Assembly (NCBI RefSeq): GCF_000422665.1
Contig: NZ_AUGM01000001.1
Span: 699,771-763,770, forward strand
From: Ferrimonas senticii DSM 18821
GTDB lineage: Bacteria > Pseudomonadota > Gammaproteobacteria > Enterobacterales > Shewanellaceae
Direction: 5' to 3'
DNA length: 64,000 nucleotides
Part shown: in pieces, positions 56,902-64,000 of the stretch
Numbering within the stretch: the stretch's first letter is position 1
Layout: every line of letters begins with the position of its first letter
The notes under the pieces: model-generated
What the model was told of the DNA's origin: nothing
The model's database searches: none
The model's input: the letters and a program-made list of their open reading frames with translations, nothing else
Position numbers and translations under genes: made by a program

Positions 56902-57351
56902 ATGAACCGCGTTAAAACCCTATTGATGCTGCTGATATTGGCGCTGCCGCTGCAGGCCAACGCCAATGAGCTAATCAGCGCCCTAACCTCACAACTTGGG
57001 GTCAGTGAATCCCAAGCCAGTGGTGGCCTTGGAGCACTTTTAGCAACGGCGGCGCCCAATTTAAGCCAAGACAGTCTGGGCTCATTAGCCAACATCATTC
57101 CTAATATGGATGGCTTGCTGGCCTCGGGCGGCAAGTTGCTAGAGAGCAACCAAGGTGAGGCCAGTTCCGGTTTAATGGGGCTTATCACCAGCAGCACTGA
57201 CGCCAGTTCGCTACTGAATCTCAATAGCGCGTTCTCTTCATTGGGACTCGATAGCGATATGGTCGGTCAATTCAGCAAGGTGTTACTGGATTACGTCGAC
57301 AATCAAGGCGGCGCTGGTCTGGTCGAGCAACTCAAAAGCGCCCTGCTTTAG
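56902..57351 (+). CDS. DUF2780 secreted protein (VcgC/VcgE-like)
   Basis: 149 aa. The signal peptide (KTLLMLLILALPLQANA) is cut near residue 20. The mature part is Ala/Gly/Ser/Leu-rich: ELISALTSQLGVSESQASGGLGALL followed by amphipathic helices and a C-terminal VEQLKSALL, typical of DUF2780. The function is unknown. The ATG at 56902 is preceded by GGAGGAG. Its stop codon TAG is the first three bases of TAGGGCGTGTTGA, identical to the end of the MITE-like element at 4320. Confidence 0.82.
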   Translation: MNRVKTLLMLLILALPLQANANELISALTSQLGVSESQASGGLGALLATAAPNLSQDSLGSLANIIPNMDGLLASGGKLLESNQGEASSGLMGLITSSTDASSLLNLNSAFSSLGLDSDMVGQFSKVLLDYVDNQGGAGLVEQLKSALL

Positions 57352-57361
57352 GGCGTGTTGA
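57349..57361 (+). mobile_element. Remnant end of the MITE-like element
   Basis: TAGGGCGTGTTGA repeats exactly the left end of the element at 4320. No matching right end lies within the next kilobase. Its first three bases form the stop codon of the DUF2780 gene. It could be a deletion scar or a chance match. Confidence 0.4.
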
Positions 57362-57370
57362 TATAAAACA

Positions 57371-57408
57371 ACAACGCCAGTGACGGTTAAGCCACTGGCG
57401 TTGTGTTT
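57371..57408. terminator. Bidirectional terminator
   Basis: ACAACGCCAGTG pairs with CACTGGCGTTGT, followed by GTTTT. It separates the DUF2780 gene from convergent perM. Confidence 0.85.
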
Positions 57409-57429
57409 TCGCTAAGAGCGCGCTTGCGA

Positions 57430-58503
57430 TTACGCCTGTTCGGCGGCCGCCACTTTGCGGGCGCTTGGCCAAACGTTGATCACCGCTTTAACCAAGGTGG
57501 CCAATGGGATCGCGAAGAACACTCCCCAGAAGCCCCACAAGCCACCGAAGATCAACACCGCAATGATGATCATCACCGGATGCAGGTTAACCGCTTCGGA
57601 GAACAGCAATGGCACCAGTACGTTACCATCCAGCGCTTGGATGATGCCATACACCAGCATCACGTAGCCAAATTCCGTCGATACCCCAAACTGGAAGAAC
57701 GCCACCGCTGCTACCGGCAAAGTGACGATGGTGGCGCCGATATAGGGGATCAATACCGATAGGCCAACCAGCACCGACAACAGCGCCGCATAGCGCAGAT
57801 CCAGCAAGTAGAAGCCGATAAAGGTGGCGAATCCGACCACCAAAATTTCAATCACTTTACCGCGAATGTAGTTGGCGATCTGAACGTTCATCTCGGCCGC
57901 TACCTCTTTGGCCAGTTCACGGTTATCCGGAATAAAGCGGGCAAAACTGCGGTGCAGCTCCGCTTTATCTTTTAAGAAGAAGAACAGCAGCAGCGGCACC
58001 ACAATGGCGTAGACCATCAGCGCCACTAAGTTAACCAAGGAAGAGAGCGACAGCGATAGCAGACTGCTGCCACCTTGCAACAGGTTCTCATTAAAGGACT
58101 TAACCAGCGTCGATAGCTGGGTCGAGTCGATGTAGTCAGGATACTTTTGCGGCAACTCCAACATAAACGCTTGCCACATCGCCACCATGGTTGGTACCTC
58201 TGCTGCCAACGCCATCCCCTGTTGCCACAGCGCCGGCAGTAGCACCAACACCACCACCGTCATCAACAGTGCAAACACCGCCAACACGATACTGGCGCCC
58301 ATCGAACGGGGCACCCCCATCGCTTGCAAGCGTGTAACCGGCCAGTCCAGCATGTACGCCAACACCACCGCCACCAAAATTGGCATCAGCAGTTGGCCAT
58401 AGAAATAGATAAGTGCAAAGCCTGCCATCAAGATGGCGGCCAAAGTCACGGCTTGGGGATCGGAAAATTTATCCTGATACCAACTGCGGACAAAGTTCAA
58501 CAT
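57430..58503 (-). CDS. perM: AI-2E/PerM-family membrane transporter
   Basis: 357 aa with about seven transmembrane helices and a cytoplasmic/periplasmic central region (about 130-200). The VLIPYIGATIVTLPVA and ALDGNVLVPLLFSEAVNLHPV blocks are characteristic of the AI-2E family. Transport function is assigned only by family; some members export AI-2 or act as Na+/H+ antiporters. It sits next to bepA and yfgD, as in E. coli (yfgO-yfgC-yfgD). Confidence 0.9.
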   Translation of the reverse strand: MLNFVRSWYQDKFSDPQAVTLAAILMAGFALIYFYGQLLMPILVAVVLAYMLDWPVTRLQAMGVPRSMGASIVLAVFALLMTVVVLVLLPALWQQGMALAAEVPTMVAMWQAFMLELPQKYPDYIDSTQLSTLVKSFNENLLQGGSSLLSLSLSSLVNLVALMVYAIVVPLLLFFFLKDKAELHRSFARFIPDNRELAKEVAAEMNVQIANYIRGKVIEILVVGFATFIGFYLLDLRYAALLSVLVGLSVLIPYIGATIVTLPVAAVAFFQFGVSTEFGYVMLVYGIIQALDGNVLVPLLFSEAVNLHPVMIIIAVLIFGGLWGFWGVFFAIPLATLVKAVINVWPSARKVAAAEQA

Positions 58504-58524
58504 GGTGCTGTGCGATTCCTTGAA

Positions 58525-58752
58525 TCAACCGGTGAGTTTAAGCTGCAACTGCTGATCGGTATCTTCGACCACGCAGTAGCTAATCTGATTTTTATCGAGC
58601 CAACGGGGAACATCCCGTCGGGTTCCAGAGTCGGATAGTAACAACAGCAGTGGCCGCTGCGTCTGACGCTGCAGTGCTAATTTGATCTGCACAAACGCCA
58701 TTGGACAGCGCAAGTGGCGAACATCAACCAACGCGGTGGTGTCTTGCTCCAC
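58525..58752 (-). CDS. TusA-family sulfur-carrier-like protein
   Basis: 75 aa. The TusA/SirA fold is shown by ALVDVRHLRCPMAFVQIKLAL, in which RCPM carries the single active Cys, and a late YCVVED strand. TusA relays persulphide sulphur; this paralogue's partner is unknown. The GTG at 58752 is chosen because AAGGAG lies seven bases upstream; the longer frame to 58815 has no support. It lies just upstream of perM and is probably co-transcribed with it. Confidence 0.83.
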   Translation of the reverse strand: MEQDTTALVDVRHLRCPMAFVQIKLALQRQTQRPLLLLLSDSGTRRDVPRWLDKNQISYCVVEDTDQQLQLKLTG

Positions 58753-58856
58753 AAACTGTCTCCTTATCCGATGCAAGCACGCATTATTACCTGCACGGTT
58801 CCAAACATAAACCACTAGGGGGTAAACTGGATGAAGATTAAGGAATTACCCTACAC

Positions 58857-60311
58857 GTGAAGTTGATTAAGCGCTCTCTTATTGCTGCCATTGTGGCCGC
58901 AACCACAGCCGGTTTTAGTCCGATAGCTTACAGCAGCAACAATCTGCCAGAGCTGGGCACCACCGCTGCCACCACCCTAACCATCGACCAAGAGAACGAA
59001 ATTGGGGCGATGTATATGCGGGTGCTGCGGTCGCAGTTGCCGATCATCAGCGATCCGGTGATGACCGAATACCTTGATGACATCGGCTATCGAATTGTGG
59101 CGCACGCCAACAACGTGCGTACCCCGTTTGAATTTTTCTTGGTAAACAACAATGACATCAACGCCTTCGCCTTTTTTGGCGGCCACGTTGGTGTGCACAG
59201 TGCATTGTTCCTATACGCCGACAATGAAAGCGAGCTGGCATCGGTACTGGCGCACGAAGTAGCGCACGTGACCCAGCGTCACTTAGCGCGGTCGATTGAG
59301 CAACAGCAGCGCTTTACTCCAGCCACCATCGCCGGGGTATTGGGTTCGGTGCTGCTGGCGATGGCCGCCCCAGAAGCGGGGATCGCAGCGCTGCAATCAA
59401 CCCTGGCTCTGGGCCAACAAGCGCAGATCAACTACACCCGCAGCAACGAACAAGAAGCCGATCGCATCGGCATGCGCTCGTTGGTGGCCGCGGGTTTTGA
59501 TCCCAATGGCGTACCCAGCTTTTTTGGCAAAATGGCAGCGCAATACCGCTTTGCCAGCAAGCCGCCACAGATGCTGCTAACCCACCCCTTACCAGAGTCA
59601 CGGATTGCCGACAGTCGAGTACGCGCGGCGCAATATCCGCAAATATTGGTGAAACCGAGCCTGCACTTCCATCTGGCCAAGGCGCGCACCCAAGTTCGCT
59701 ATGCCGGCTTTAGCACCGAAGTGGCGGTGTCTATCTTAACCAAGCAAAGCCGCCAACTTGATCCGGTGCTGAAGGACGCCGCCAATTACGGCTTGGCACT
59801 GGCTTATCTGGAGCAGAAACAGCTGCAACAGGCGCAGCAACTGATTAGCGAACTGCGCGAAAAGGATCCGCATAACCTGTTTTATCTCGATACCTTTGCC
59901 GATGTGATGGATGCCACCAATCAGCGTCCCCGCGCCATTAAAGCACTGACCGAGGCACGCAAACTGCGCCCTAACAACAGCGTAATCGAGATCAATCTGG
60001 CCAATATGCATCTGCGCGAAGGCCAATACCAACAGGCCAAGCTGCTGCTTGAACGGCAACTGGTACTGGATTCTGAAAACAGTACGGTACTGAGCCTGTT
60101 AAGCGAGACCTATCAGCGGCTGGATATGACTGGCAAACGCCATCAAGCGCAAGCGGAGATCTTAGCGCTGCGAGCCGATTACCCACGGGCAATTGATCAA
60201 TTGCAACGCGCCTACAAACAATCAATGAGTGAACCGTTAGAACTGGCGCGCATTGATGCGCGTATCAAGCAACTGCGCGAAGCGCAGCAACAGATGAAGC
60301 AGTACCAATAA
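58857..60311 (+). CDS. bepA: BepA, periplasmic zinc metalloprotease and chaperone
   Basis: 484 aa with a signal peptide (cleavage after AYSS, near residue 27). The M48 zinc motif is HEVAH (His133, Glu134, His137), with the third ligand Glu in the SNEQEADRIGM segment. A C-terminal TPR region (about 305-480) supports chaperone function. BepA degrades misassembled LptD and helps outer-membrane assembly, so it works with BamC-type machinery. The start is GTG at 58857. It is divergent from the TusA-like gene and followed by yfgD. Confidence 0.94.
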   Translation: MKLIKRSLIAAIVAATTAGFSPIAYSSNNLPELGTTAATTLTIDQENEIGAMYMRVLRSQLPIISDPVMTEYLDDIGYRIVAHANNVRTPFEFFLVNNNDINAFAFFGGHVGVHSALFLYADNESELASVLAHEVAHVTQRHLARSIEQQQRFTPATIAGVLGSVLLAMAAPEAGIAALQSTLALGQQAQINYTRSNEQEADRIGMRSLVAAGFDPNGVPSFFGKMAAQYRFASKPPQMLLTHPLPESRIADSRVRAAQYPQILVKPSLHFHLAKARTQVRYAGFSTEVAVSILTKQSRQLDPVLKDAANYGLALAYLEQKQLQQAQQLISELREKDPHNLFYLDTFADVMDATNQRPRAIKALTEARKLRPNNSVIEINLANMHLREGQYQQAKLLLERQLVLDSENSTVLSLLSETYQRLDMTGKRHQAQAEILALRADYPRAIDQLQRAYKQSMSEPLELARIDARIKQLREAQQQMKQYQ

Positions 60312-60354
60312 CCCCTCATGGTTGAGGGTGACAACAATAACAACAGGACCTGTT

Positions 60355-60702
60355 ATGACCACCACCATTTGGCACAACCCAAGGTGCTCCAAAAGCCGCC
60401 AAACCCTAGCACTACTGCAGCAACAAGGCATTGAACCGGTGATCGTGCGCTATTTGGAAACGCCCCCCACCATCGCGCAACTGGATCAGGCACTAACGCA
60501 GCTCGGCATCGAACCGCTGGCGCTGATCCGCCGCCAAGAAGCGCTGTTTGCCGAGCTTGGTTTAAAGGATGCCGAACTTAGCCGCCAACAGTGGCTAGCG
60601 ATCATGACCCAACACCCGAAACTGATTGAGCGGCCAGTGGTGCTGCATCAGGGTAAAGCCTGCATCGGTCGCCCGCCGGAAAACGTGTTGGCGCTGTTAT
60701 GA
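60355..60702 (+). CDS. yfgD: YfgD/ArsC-family arsenate-reductase-like protein
   Basis: 115 aa with the ArsC/Spx thioredoxin-like fold. HNPRCSKSRQTLALL holds the catalytic Cys; RPVVLHQGKACIGRPPE gives the C-terminal substrate loop. Sequence and location after bepA match E. coli YfgD more closely than plasmid ArsC, so a role other than arsenate resistance is possible. The ATG at 60355 follows CAGGAC. It overlaps the DUF2069 gene by 4 bp. Confidence 0.9.
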   Translation: MTTTIWHNPRCSKSRQTLALLQQQGIEPVIVRYLETPPTIAQLDQALTQLGIEPLALIRRQEALFAELGLKDAELSRQQWLAIMTQHPKLIERPVVLHQGKACIGRPPENVLALL

Positions 60703-61091
60703 GCAAGTCATCACAACCATTGGCCAGCAGCAAACACTGGCTGCGATTGGCACAAGGCAGCTACCTGTCAGCATTAGCTTTGCTACTAATTTGGACCGCC
60801 ACTGCCGCCCGCGATACCAGCAGCTGGTTCCAATGGCTGTTGCTGCTGCCGCTGCTGCTGCCCGCCGTAGGTCTGTTGCAAGGCAAACCCTACACCCACG
60901 CTTGGTCGGGCTTTATTGCCGCGCTGTATCTGCTTAGCAGCGCCACCGCTTGGTGGGTTTACCCTGATGAGCGAGTTATCGCCAGTGCCACTATCCTCTG
61001 TCTGCTGGCATGGCTGCTCGGCAGTACCTATTTTGCTCGCTATCGTGGTCGCGAACTCGGCCTTGGATTAAAGCGCCCCGATAGCACCTAA
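60699..61091 (+). CDS. DUF2069 small membrane protein
   Basis: 130 aa with four predicted transmembrane helices (about 17-36, 45-62, 70-88, 97-114) and a basic C-terminus (YFARYRGRELGL). Length and helix pattern match DUF2069, of unknown function. Its ATG overlaps the stop of yfgD (ATGA), so the two are translated together. Confidence 0.83.
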   Translation: MSKSSQPLASSKHWLRLAQGSYLSALALLLIWTATAARDTSSWFQWLLLLPLLLPAVGLLQGKPYTHAWSGFIAALYLLSSATAWWVYPDERVIASATILCLLAWLLGSTYFARYRGRELGLGLKRPDST

Positions 61092-61110
61092 CTCTTTGCA
61101 AGGAGATCTC

Positions 61111-62994
61111 ATGACGCAACGATGGTTCGCCACGACCTCTCTGATAGCACTACTCACCGCCTGTGGCGGCGGCAGTGGCGGTGACAATCCCGCCCAATCC
61201 AACGTGCCACCGCCAACGCTAACCCCCGCTGCTGATGTCAGCATCAACGCGCCCGAGCGATTCGCCAGTGGCGACGGCATCGCCCTTTGGGCTCAAGTCG
61301 ATGGCAGCAGCAATCGACGCTTTAACTGGCAGCAACTGTCGGGACCGGCGGTTAACATTGCCAACCCACAAAGCGCCCTCGCCGCCTTTGCCATTGCCGA
61401 ATCGGGCAGTTACCGCTTTGCGGTAAGCATCGATGGTCAACAAGCGGAGATCAGCTTCGACACCAGCAGCGACGATGATCAGATCAGCAGTTTCTCTGAT
61501 CAAACGGTGGTCAGTGGCGGTCGAGTCAGCCTGCGCGCCGAAGCCCTTGATGCCGTTGCTGAGGTGTTTCCCGACAATCTGCGCTGGCAGCAACTTAGCG
61601 GCCCCAGCATCAGCGACGTTGGCAATCAAACGCCACAGCTTTATACCTTTACCGCTCCGCAAGTCAGCCAAGACACGGAACTGAGGTTCCGCCTTACTGG
61701 CAATGTCGATGGCAGCGCCGGTGAAGATATCATCAGCGTGTGGGTAACTGCCGATCCGGCGCCGATTACCGACGCCTTTTTTGACCAGCCGCTGGCGCGA
61801 GTTAGCCCCTATCGCGCCGATTCGCCGTGGGCAGCAGGACTGATGAACTGCGTCTACAACACCCAATTCAGTCAACCTTGTGCGGTAACCCAGTTGCCGT
61901 TAATCGGTCAACGCAGCAGCGATCCCAGCATCGATGAGATCCTTGACCGGCTGTTGGTGTCACACCCATGGATGGGGCAGCAATTTGAAACCCTGCTGCG
62001 CAACTACGATCCCTTCGGCGATTTTCGCCGGTTGCTGGCAAGTGTCACTGCGGTGGTGATCAGCGCCGATGTGCGCCCGTCGTTTTACTGGGTGGTCACC
62101 GGCGCTATCTATCTTGATCCCGAAACCCTGTGGCAATACCCATGGCAGCAGCGCACCATTAATGAAGATCCCGACTTTCGCAGTGGTTTTGGCAACCAGT
62201 TACAGTTTTTAATCCCGTGGCGTTATGTGCAGGGCAACAGCTACGCCAGTCTCTACTATCCCCCAGGGGTAAAACTGGAACGACCATGGAGCCAGATAGA
62301 ACCGGAGATCGCCAGTTTGCTGTACCACGAACTGGCCCACGCCAATGACTTCTTCCCCCGCAGCAGCCACAGCAGCATTAGCGCTGACACCTTATTGGAC
62401 GAGTATTTTGCCCGGGTCAATGACGCCGGTTTGCCGTCGGATCAATTAACCGCCAGTTACGGCCTGAACAGTTCGACCATGGCCGGTCTCGCTCAGGTCA
62501 GCTTTCGTGGGCAAACTGCCAGCGATACCCAAAAAGCACTGACAGCGAGCCAAGTGGCTAACGCCTTTTTCAATGATCGGGCATCGGATTACTATGCCTA
62601 CAGTACCGTTCGTGAAGATTTAGCGATGTTGTTTGAAGAGATCATGATGCAGCGCCGTTACGGGATCTATCGCGATGTCGCCGTAACTACACCTCGGTCG
62701 GACAATGACAGCGAGGATCTGATTGTGGCCCAGGGACAACGTGGCCGCGTTGGCGATGCCACCATCAAGCCACGGGTACAACTGGTGCTAAACCAGCTGT
62801 TGCCGGAGGTGGCTAATCTCAGCAACCAACTGCCTGCACCGCAGCCAATGGCAACCGGCGTTGATTGGTTTGAGGCGATCAACCTGCCAACTTCAACCGC
62901 ACCATTGCTTGCGCCACAACCTCGACTGCAACAACGCTCACCACTGCAGGGTCGCGATCACTTTGGCCCTAGACATCAGCATCGTCAGCAGTGA
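61111..62994 (+). CDS. Lipoprotein with HExxH metalloprotease-like motif
   Basis: 627 aa. Lipobox ALLTAC gives lipidated Cys18, followed by a Gly/Ser spacer. Two Ig/PKD-like domains with matching RFNWQQLSGP and LRWQQLSGP motifs span about 45-215. The C-terminal part contains HELAHAND (His406, Glu407, His410), the zinc-protease signature, followed by acidic residues that could supply a third ligand. I do not recognise the family; proteolysis is inference from the motif and outer-surface location. AAGGAG precedes the ATG at 61111, which is preferred over an ATG five codons earlier. Confidence 0.75.
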   Translation: MTQRWFATTSLIALLTACGGGSGGDNPAQSNVPPPTLTPAADVSINAPERFASGDGIALWAQVDGSSNRRFNWQQLSGPAVNIANPQSALAAFAIAESGSYRFAVSIDGQQAEISFDTSSDDDQISSFSDQTVVSGGRVSLRAEALDAVAEVFPDNLRWQQLSGPSISDVGNQTPQLYTFTAPQVSQDTELRFRLTGNVDGSAGEDIISVWVTADPAPITDAFFDQPLARVSPYRADSPWAAGLMNCVYNTQFSQPCAVTQLPLIGQRSSDPSIDEILDRLLVSHPWMGQQFETLLRNYDPFGDFRRLLASVTAVVISADVRPSFYWVVTGAIYLDPETLWQYPWQQRTINEDPDFRSGFGNQLQFLIPWRYVQGNSYASLYYPPGVKLERPWSQIEPEIASLLYHELAHANDFFPRSSHSSISADTLLDEYFARVNDAGLPSDQLTASYGLNSSTMAGLAQVSFRGQTASDTQKALTASQVANAFFNDRASDYYAYSTVREDLAMLFEEIMMQRRYGIYRDVAVTTPRSDNDSEDLIVAQGQRGRVGDATIKPRVQLVLNQLLPEVANLSNQLPAPQPMATGVDWFEAINLPTSTAPLLAPQPRLQQRSPLQGRDHFGPRHQHRQQ

Positions 62995-63026
62995 CGCCTT
63001 AGGAAAGGCAACCATACGAAAATAAG

Positions 63027-63054
63027 AAAACTCCGACAAGCCGTCGGAGTTTTT
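63027..63054 (+). terminator. Terminator of the HExxH lipoprotein gene
   Basis: CTCCGAC pairs with GTCGGAG, with flanking A- and T-runs, 33 bp after the stop. Confidence 0.85.
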
Positions 63055-63193
63055 CATTCCAGCTAGCTTGAATGCAGCAGTATCTGTAAGTATTCCCAAC
63101 CAGTTGACATTAAGGGCGTTGTTGGTTTTGGCTTTTGAACCTTTTACCCGCCCGAAGACCTAATCCTGTGAATGCTGACTTTCGGGCAGGTAC

Positions 63194-63607
63194 ATGGGCA
63201 AATCACAACGCAAAATCACCAATTGGAAACAGTACAACCAAGCCTTGGTGAATCGTGGTTCCTGAATGTTTTGGTTAGATGATGCTGCGAAAAAACCAAT
63301 GGCGTAGCCAAGGTCATCACGGTGGGCGTAGTCGAGCTTTTGAATTCAGCAATACCGCCATTGAAACTGCCCTGATGCTTAAAGGAATTTGCAGCCTGTC
63401 ATACCACAGAAGGGTTTATCAATTTGCTGTTAGAGCTTATGGCCGCAGTGCTTAAGTCGCTGCATTAGCAAACTAGCGAAGTCCGTAAGCGTCCGTTATC
63501 GCGCCCCAAGTCGAGGGCCAACAGCACACCTTGTCATCGATTCAACGAGCCTAAAAGGCTACGGTGAGGGCGAATGGGAAACACGTAAGCATGGGGCTGA
63601 AAAATGA
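63194..63607 (+). pseudogene. Decayed IS5-family transposase
   Basis: From the ATG at 63194, the start MGKSQRKITNWKQYNQAL is a typical IS5-group (IS903-like) transposase N-terminus. A stop follows after about 22 codons, then the reading frame shifts twice: GHHGGRSRAFEFSNTAIETALML is in another frame, and HLVIDSTSLKGYGEGEWETRKHG in a third, before a final stop. The C-terminal half with the last acidic residue is missing. The element is dead and truncated, probably by the IS481-type element to its right. The left inverted repeat may lie near 63113. Confidence 0.8.
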
Positions 63608-63770
63608 AGTCAATGTCGTTGGTGTAGCATTGGCTGGCGTCAAGGCACTGAACAAAGTCATAGACCTAAGTGTTGGGTCCCTGATGAATGGCTTGGTTGC
63701 TCCGCATCGAGATTCCTATATTCTCGTGACTGGATAGCCAAGTTCATTCAGCAGCTAAGGACAGCAGCAC

Positions 63771-64000
63771 ATGCAGATTAAACTCCATGCGAATGCCACC
63801 ACCACACCGAAAATTCGGAAACTGATCCAACAATCAACCAAACCAGTGGCAGTGCTCGCTAGAGAACTCGGTGTGGCTGAATCAACCATCCGTCGCTGGA
63901 AGCGTCGAACGACGGTAAATGACGGCTCCCATACCAAGCACAACTTGGGCACCACATTGAGCAAAACTCAGGAGTTCATTGTGGTGGAGTTGCGCAAGAC
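63771..64000 (+). CDS. IS481-family transposase (5' part, continues past window)
   Basis: 76 codons are visible, with no stop. MQIKLHANATTTPKIRKLIQ is followed by a helix-turn-helix (VAVLARELGVAESTIRRWKRR) and HTKHNLGTTLSKTQEFIVVELRKT. This is the usual N-terminus of IS481-type transposases, where the rve (DDE) catalytic domain follows. AAGGA lies before the ATG. The frame is open at the window edge, so whether the transposase is intact cannot be judged. Confidence 0.82.
   Translation, partial: MQIKLHANATTTPKIRKLIQQSTKPVAVLARELGVAESTIRRWKRRTTVNDGSHTKHNLGTTLSKTQEFIVVELRK

Noticed and set aside
1..64000. CRISPR array, tRNA or rRNA genes
   Set aside because: I looked for regularly spaced repeats and tRNA-like cloverleaf motifs in the intergenic gaps and found none.

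Overview
The window is a piece of gammaproteobacterial chromosome with moderate GC. The organism is most likely a marine Alteromonadales relative (Shewanella/Ferrimonas-like, possibly close to Vibrio). This is inferred from the mix of DUF2897, DUF2069, DUF2780, DUF2796, DUF3015, DUF3299 and DUF4105 genes, and from the dapA-bamC / gcvR-bcp and perM-bepA-yfgD neighbourhoods shared with Enterobacteria. No rRNA, tRNA or CRISPR array was seen.

Left part (1-9.4 kb): recC runs leftward off the window edge. It is followed by a SIMPL-domain protein, a 266-bp MITE-like element, an isochorismatase-family hydrolase, a small DUF2897 membrane protein, a very large DUF748/AsmA-like envelope protein and a methyltransferase. 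9.4-17.7 kb: a complete leftward RND efflux operon (adaptor, pump, outer-membrane channel), then a DUF4105 periplasmic protein and a small secreted DUF3015 protein.

17.7-21.7 kb is the most unusual locus. It holds a small Cys-rich protein, then a leader that folds on paper into a three-stem structure, then a tightly overlapping energy-coupling-factor (ECF) transporter (fused tandem ATPase, EcfT, S component). The last gene of the operon resembles the ATP-using N-terminal domain of archaeal TiaS. The substrate cannot be read from the sequence. I regard this as the best candidate for an undescribed uptake-and-modification system.

21.7-35.4 kb: gamma-glutamyltransferase, a second RND pump/adaptor pair, an SDR oxidoreductase, a chemoreceptor overlapping a periplasmic binding protein, an alkaline phosphatase behind a Pho-box-like site, a YibE/F membrane protein and a Tat-exported HD-domain protein. 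35.4-42.6 kb: a lipoprotein gene lying between two 90-bp direct repeats, a calcium-repeat/beta-propeller lipoprotein, MarC, a small secreted protein and an ABM-family protein.

42.6-44.8 kb is an AT-rich island with a stand-alone OLD-family nuclease (probable phage defence). 44.9-49.1 kb carries a third RND pump/adaptor pair. 49.4-52.6 kb is the conserved bamC-dapA / gcvR-bcp core. 52.6-57.4 kb is a Zrg-like metal locus (His-rich proteins, MacB-like ABC transporter, DUF3299) plus an acetyltransferase and a DUF2780 protein. 57.4-61.1 kb holds perM, a TusA-like gene, bepA, yfgD and a DUF2069 gene. The right end has a lipoprotein with an HExxH motif and then insertion-sequence debris: a decayed IS5-family transposase and the start of an IS481-family transposase.
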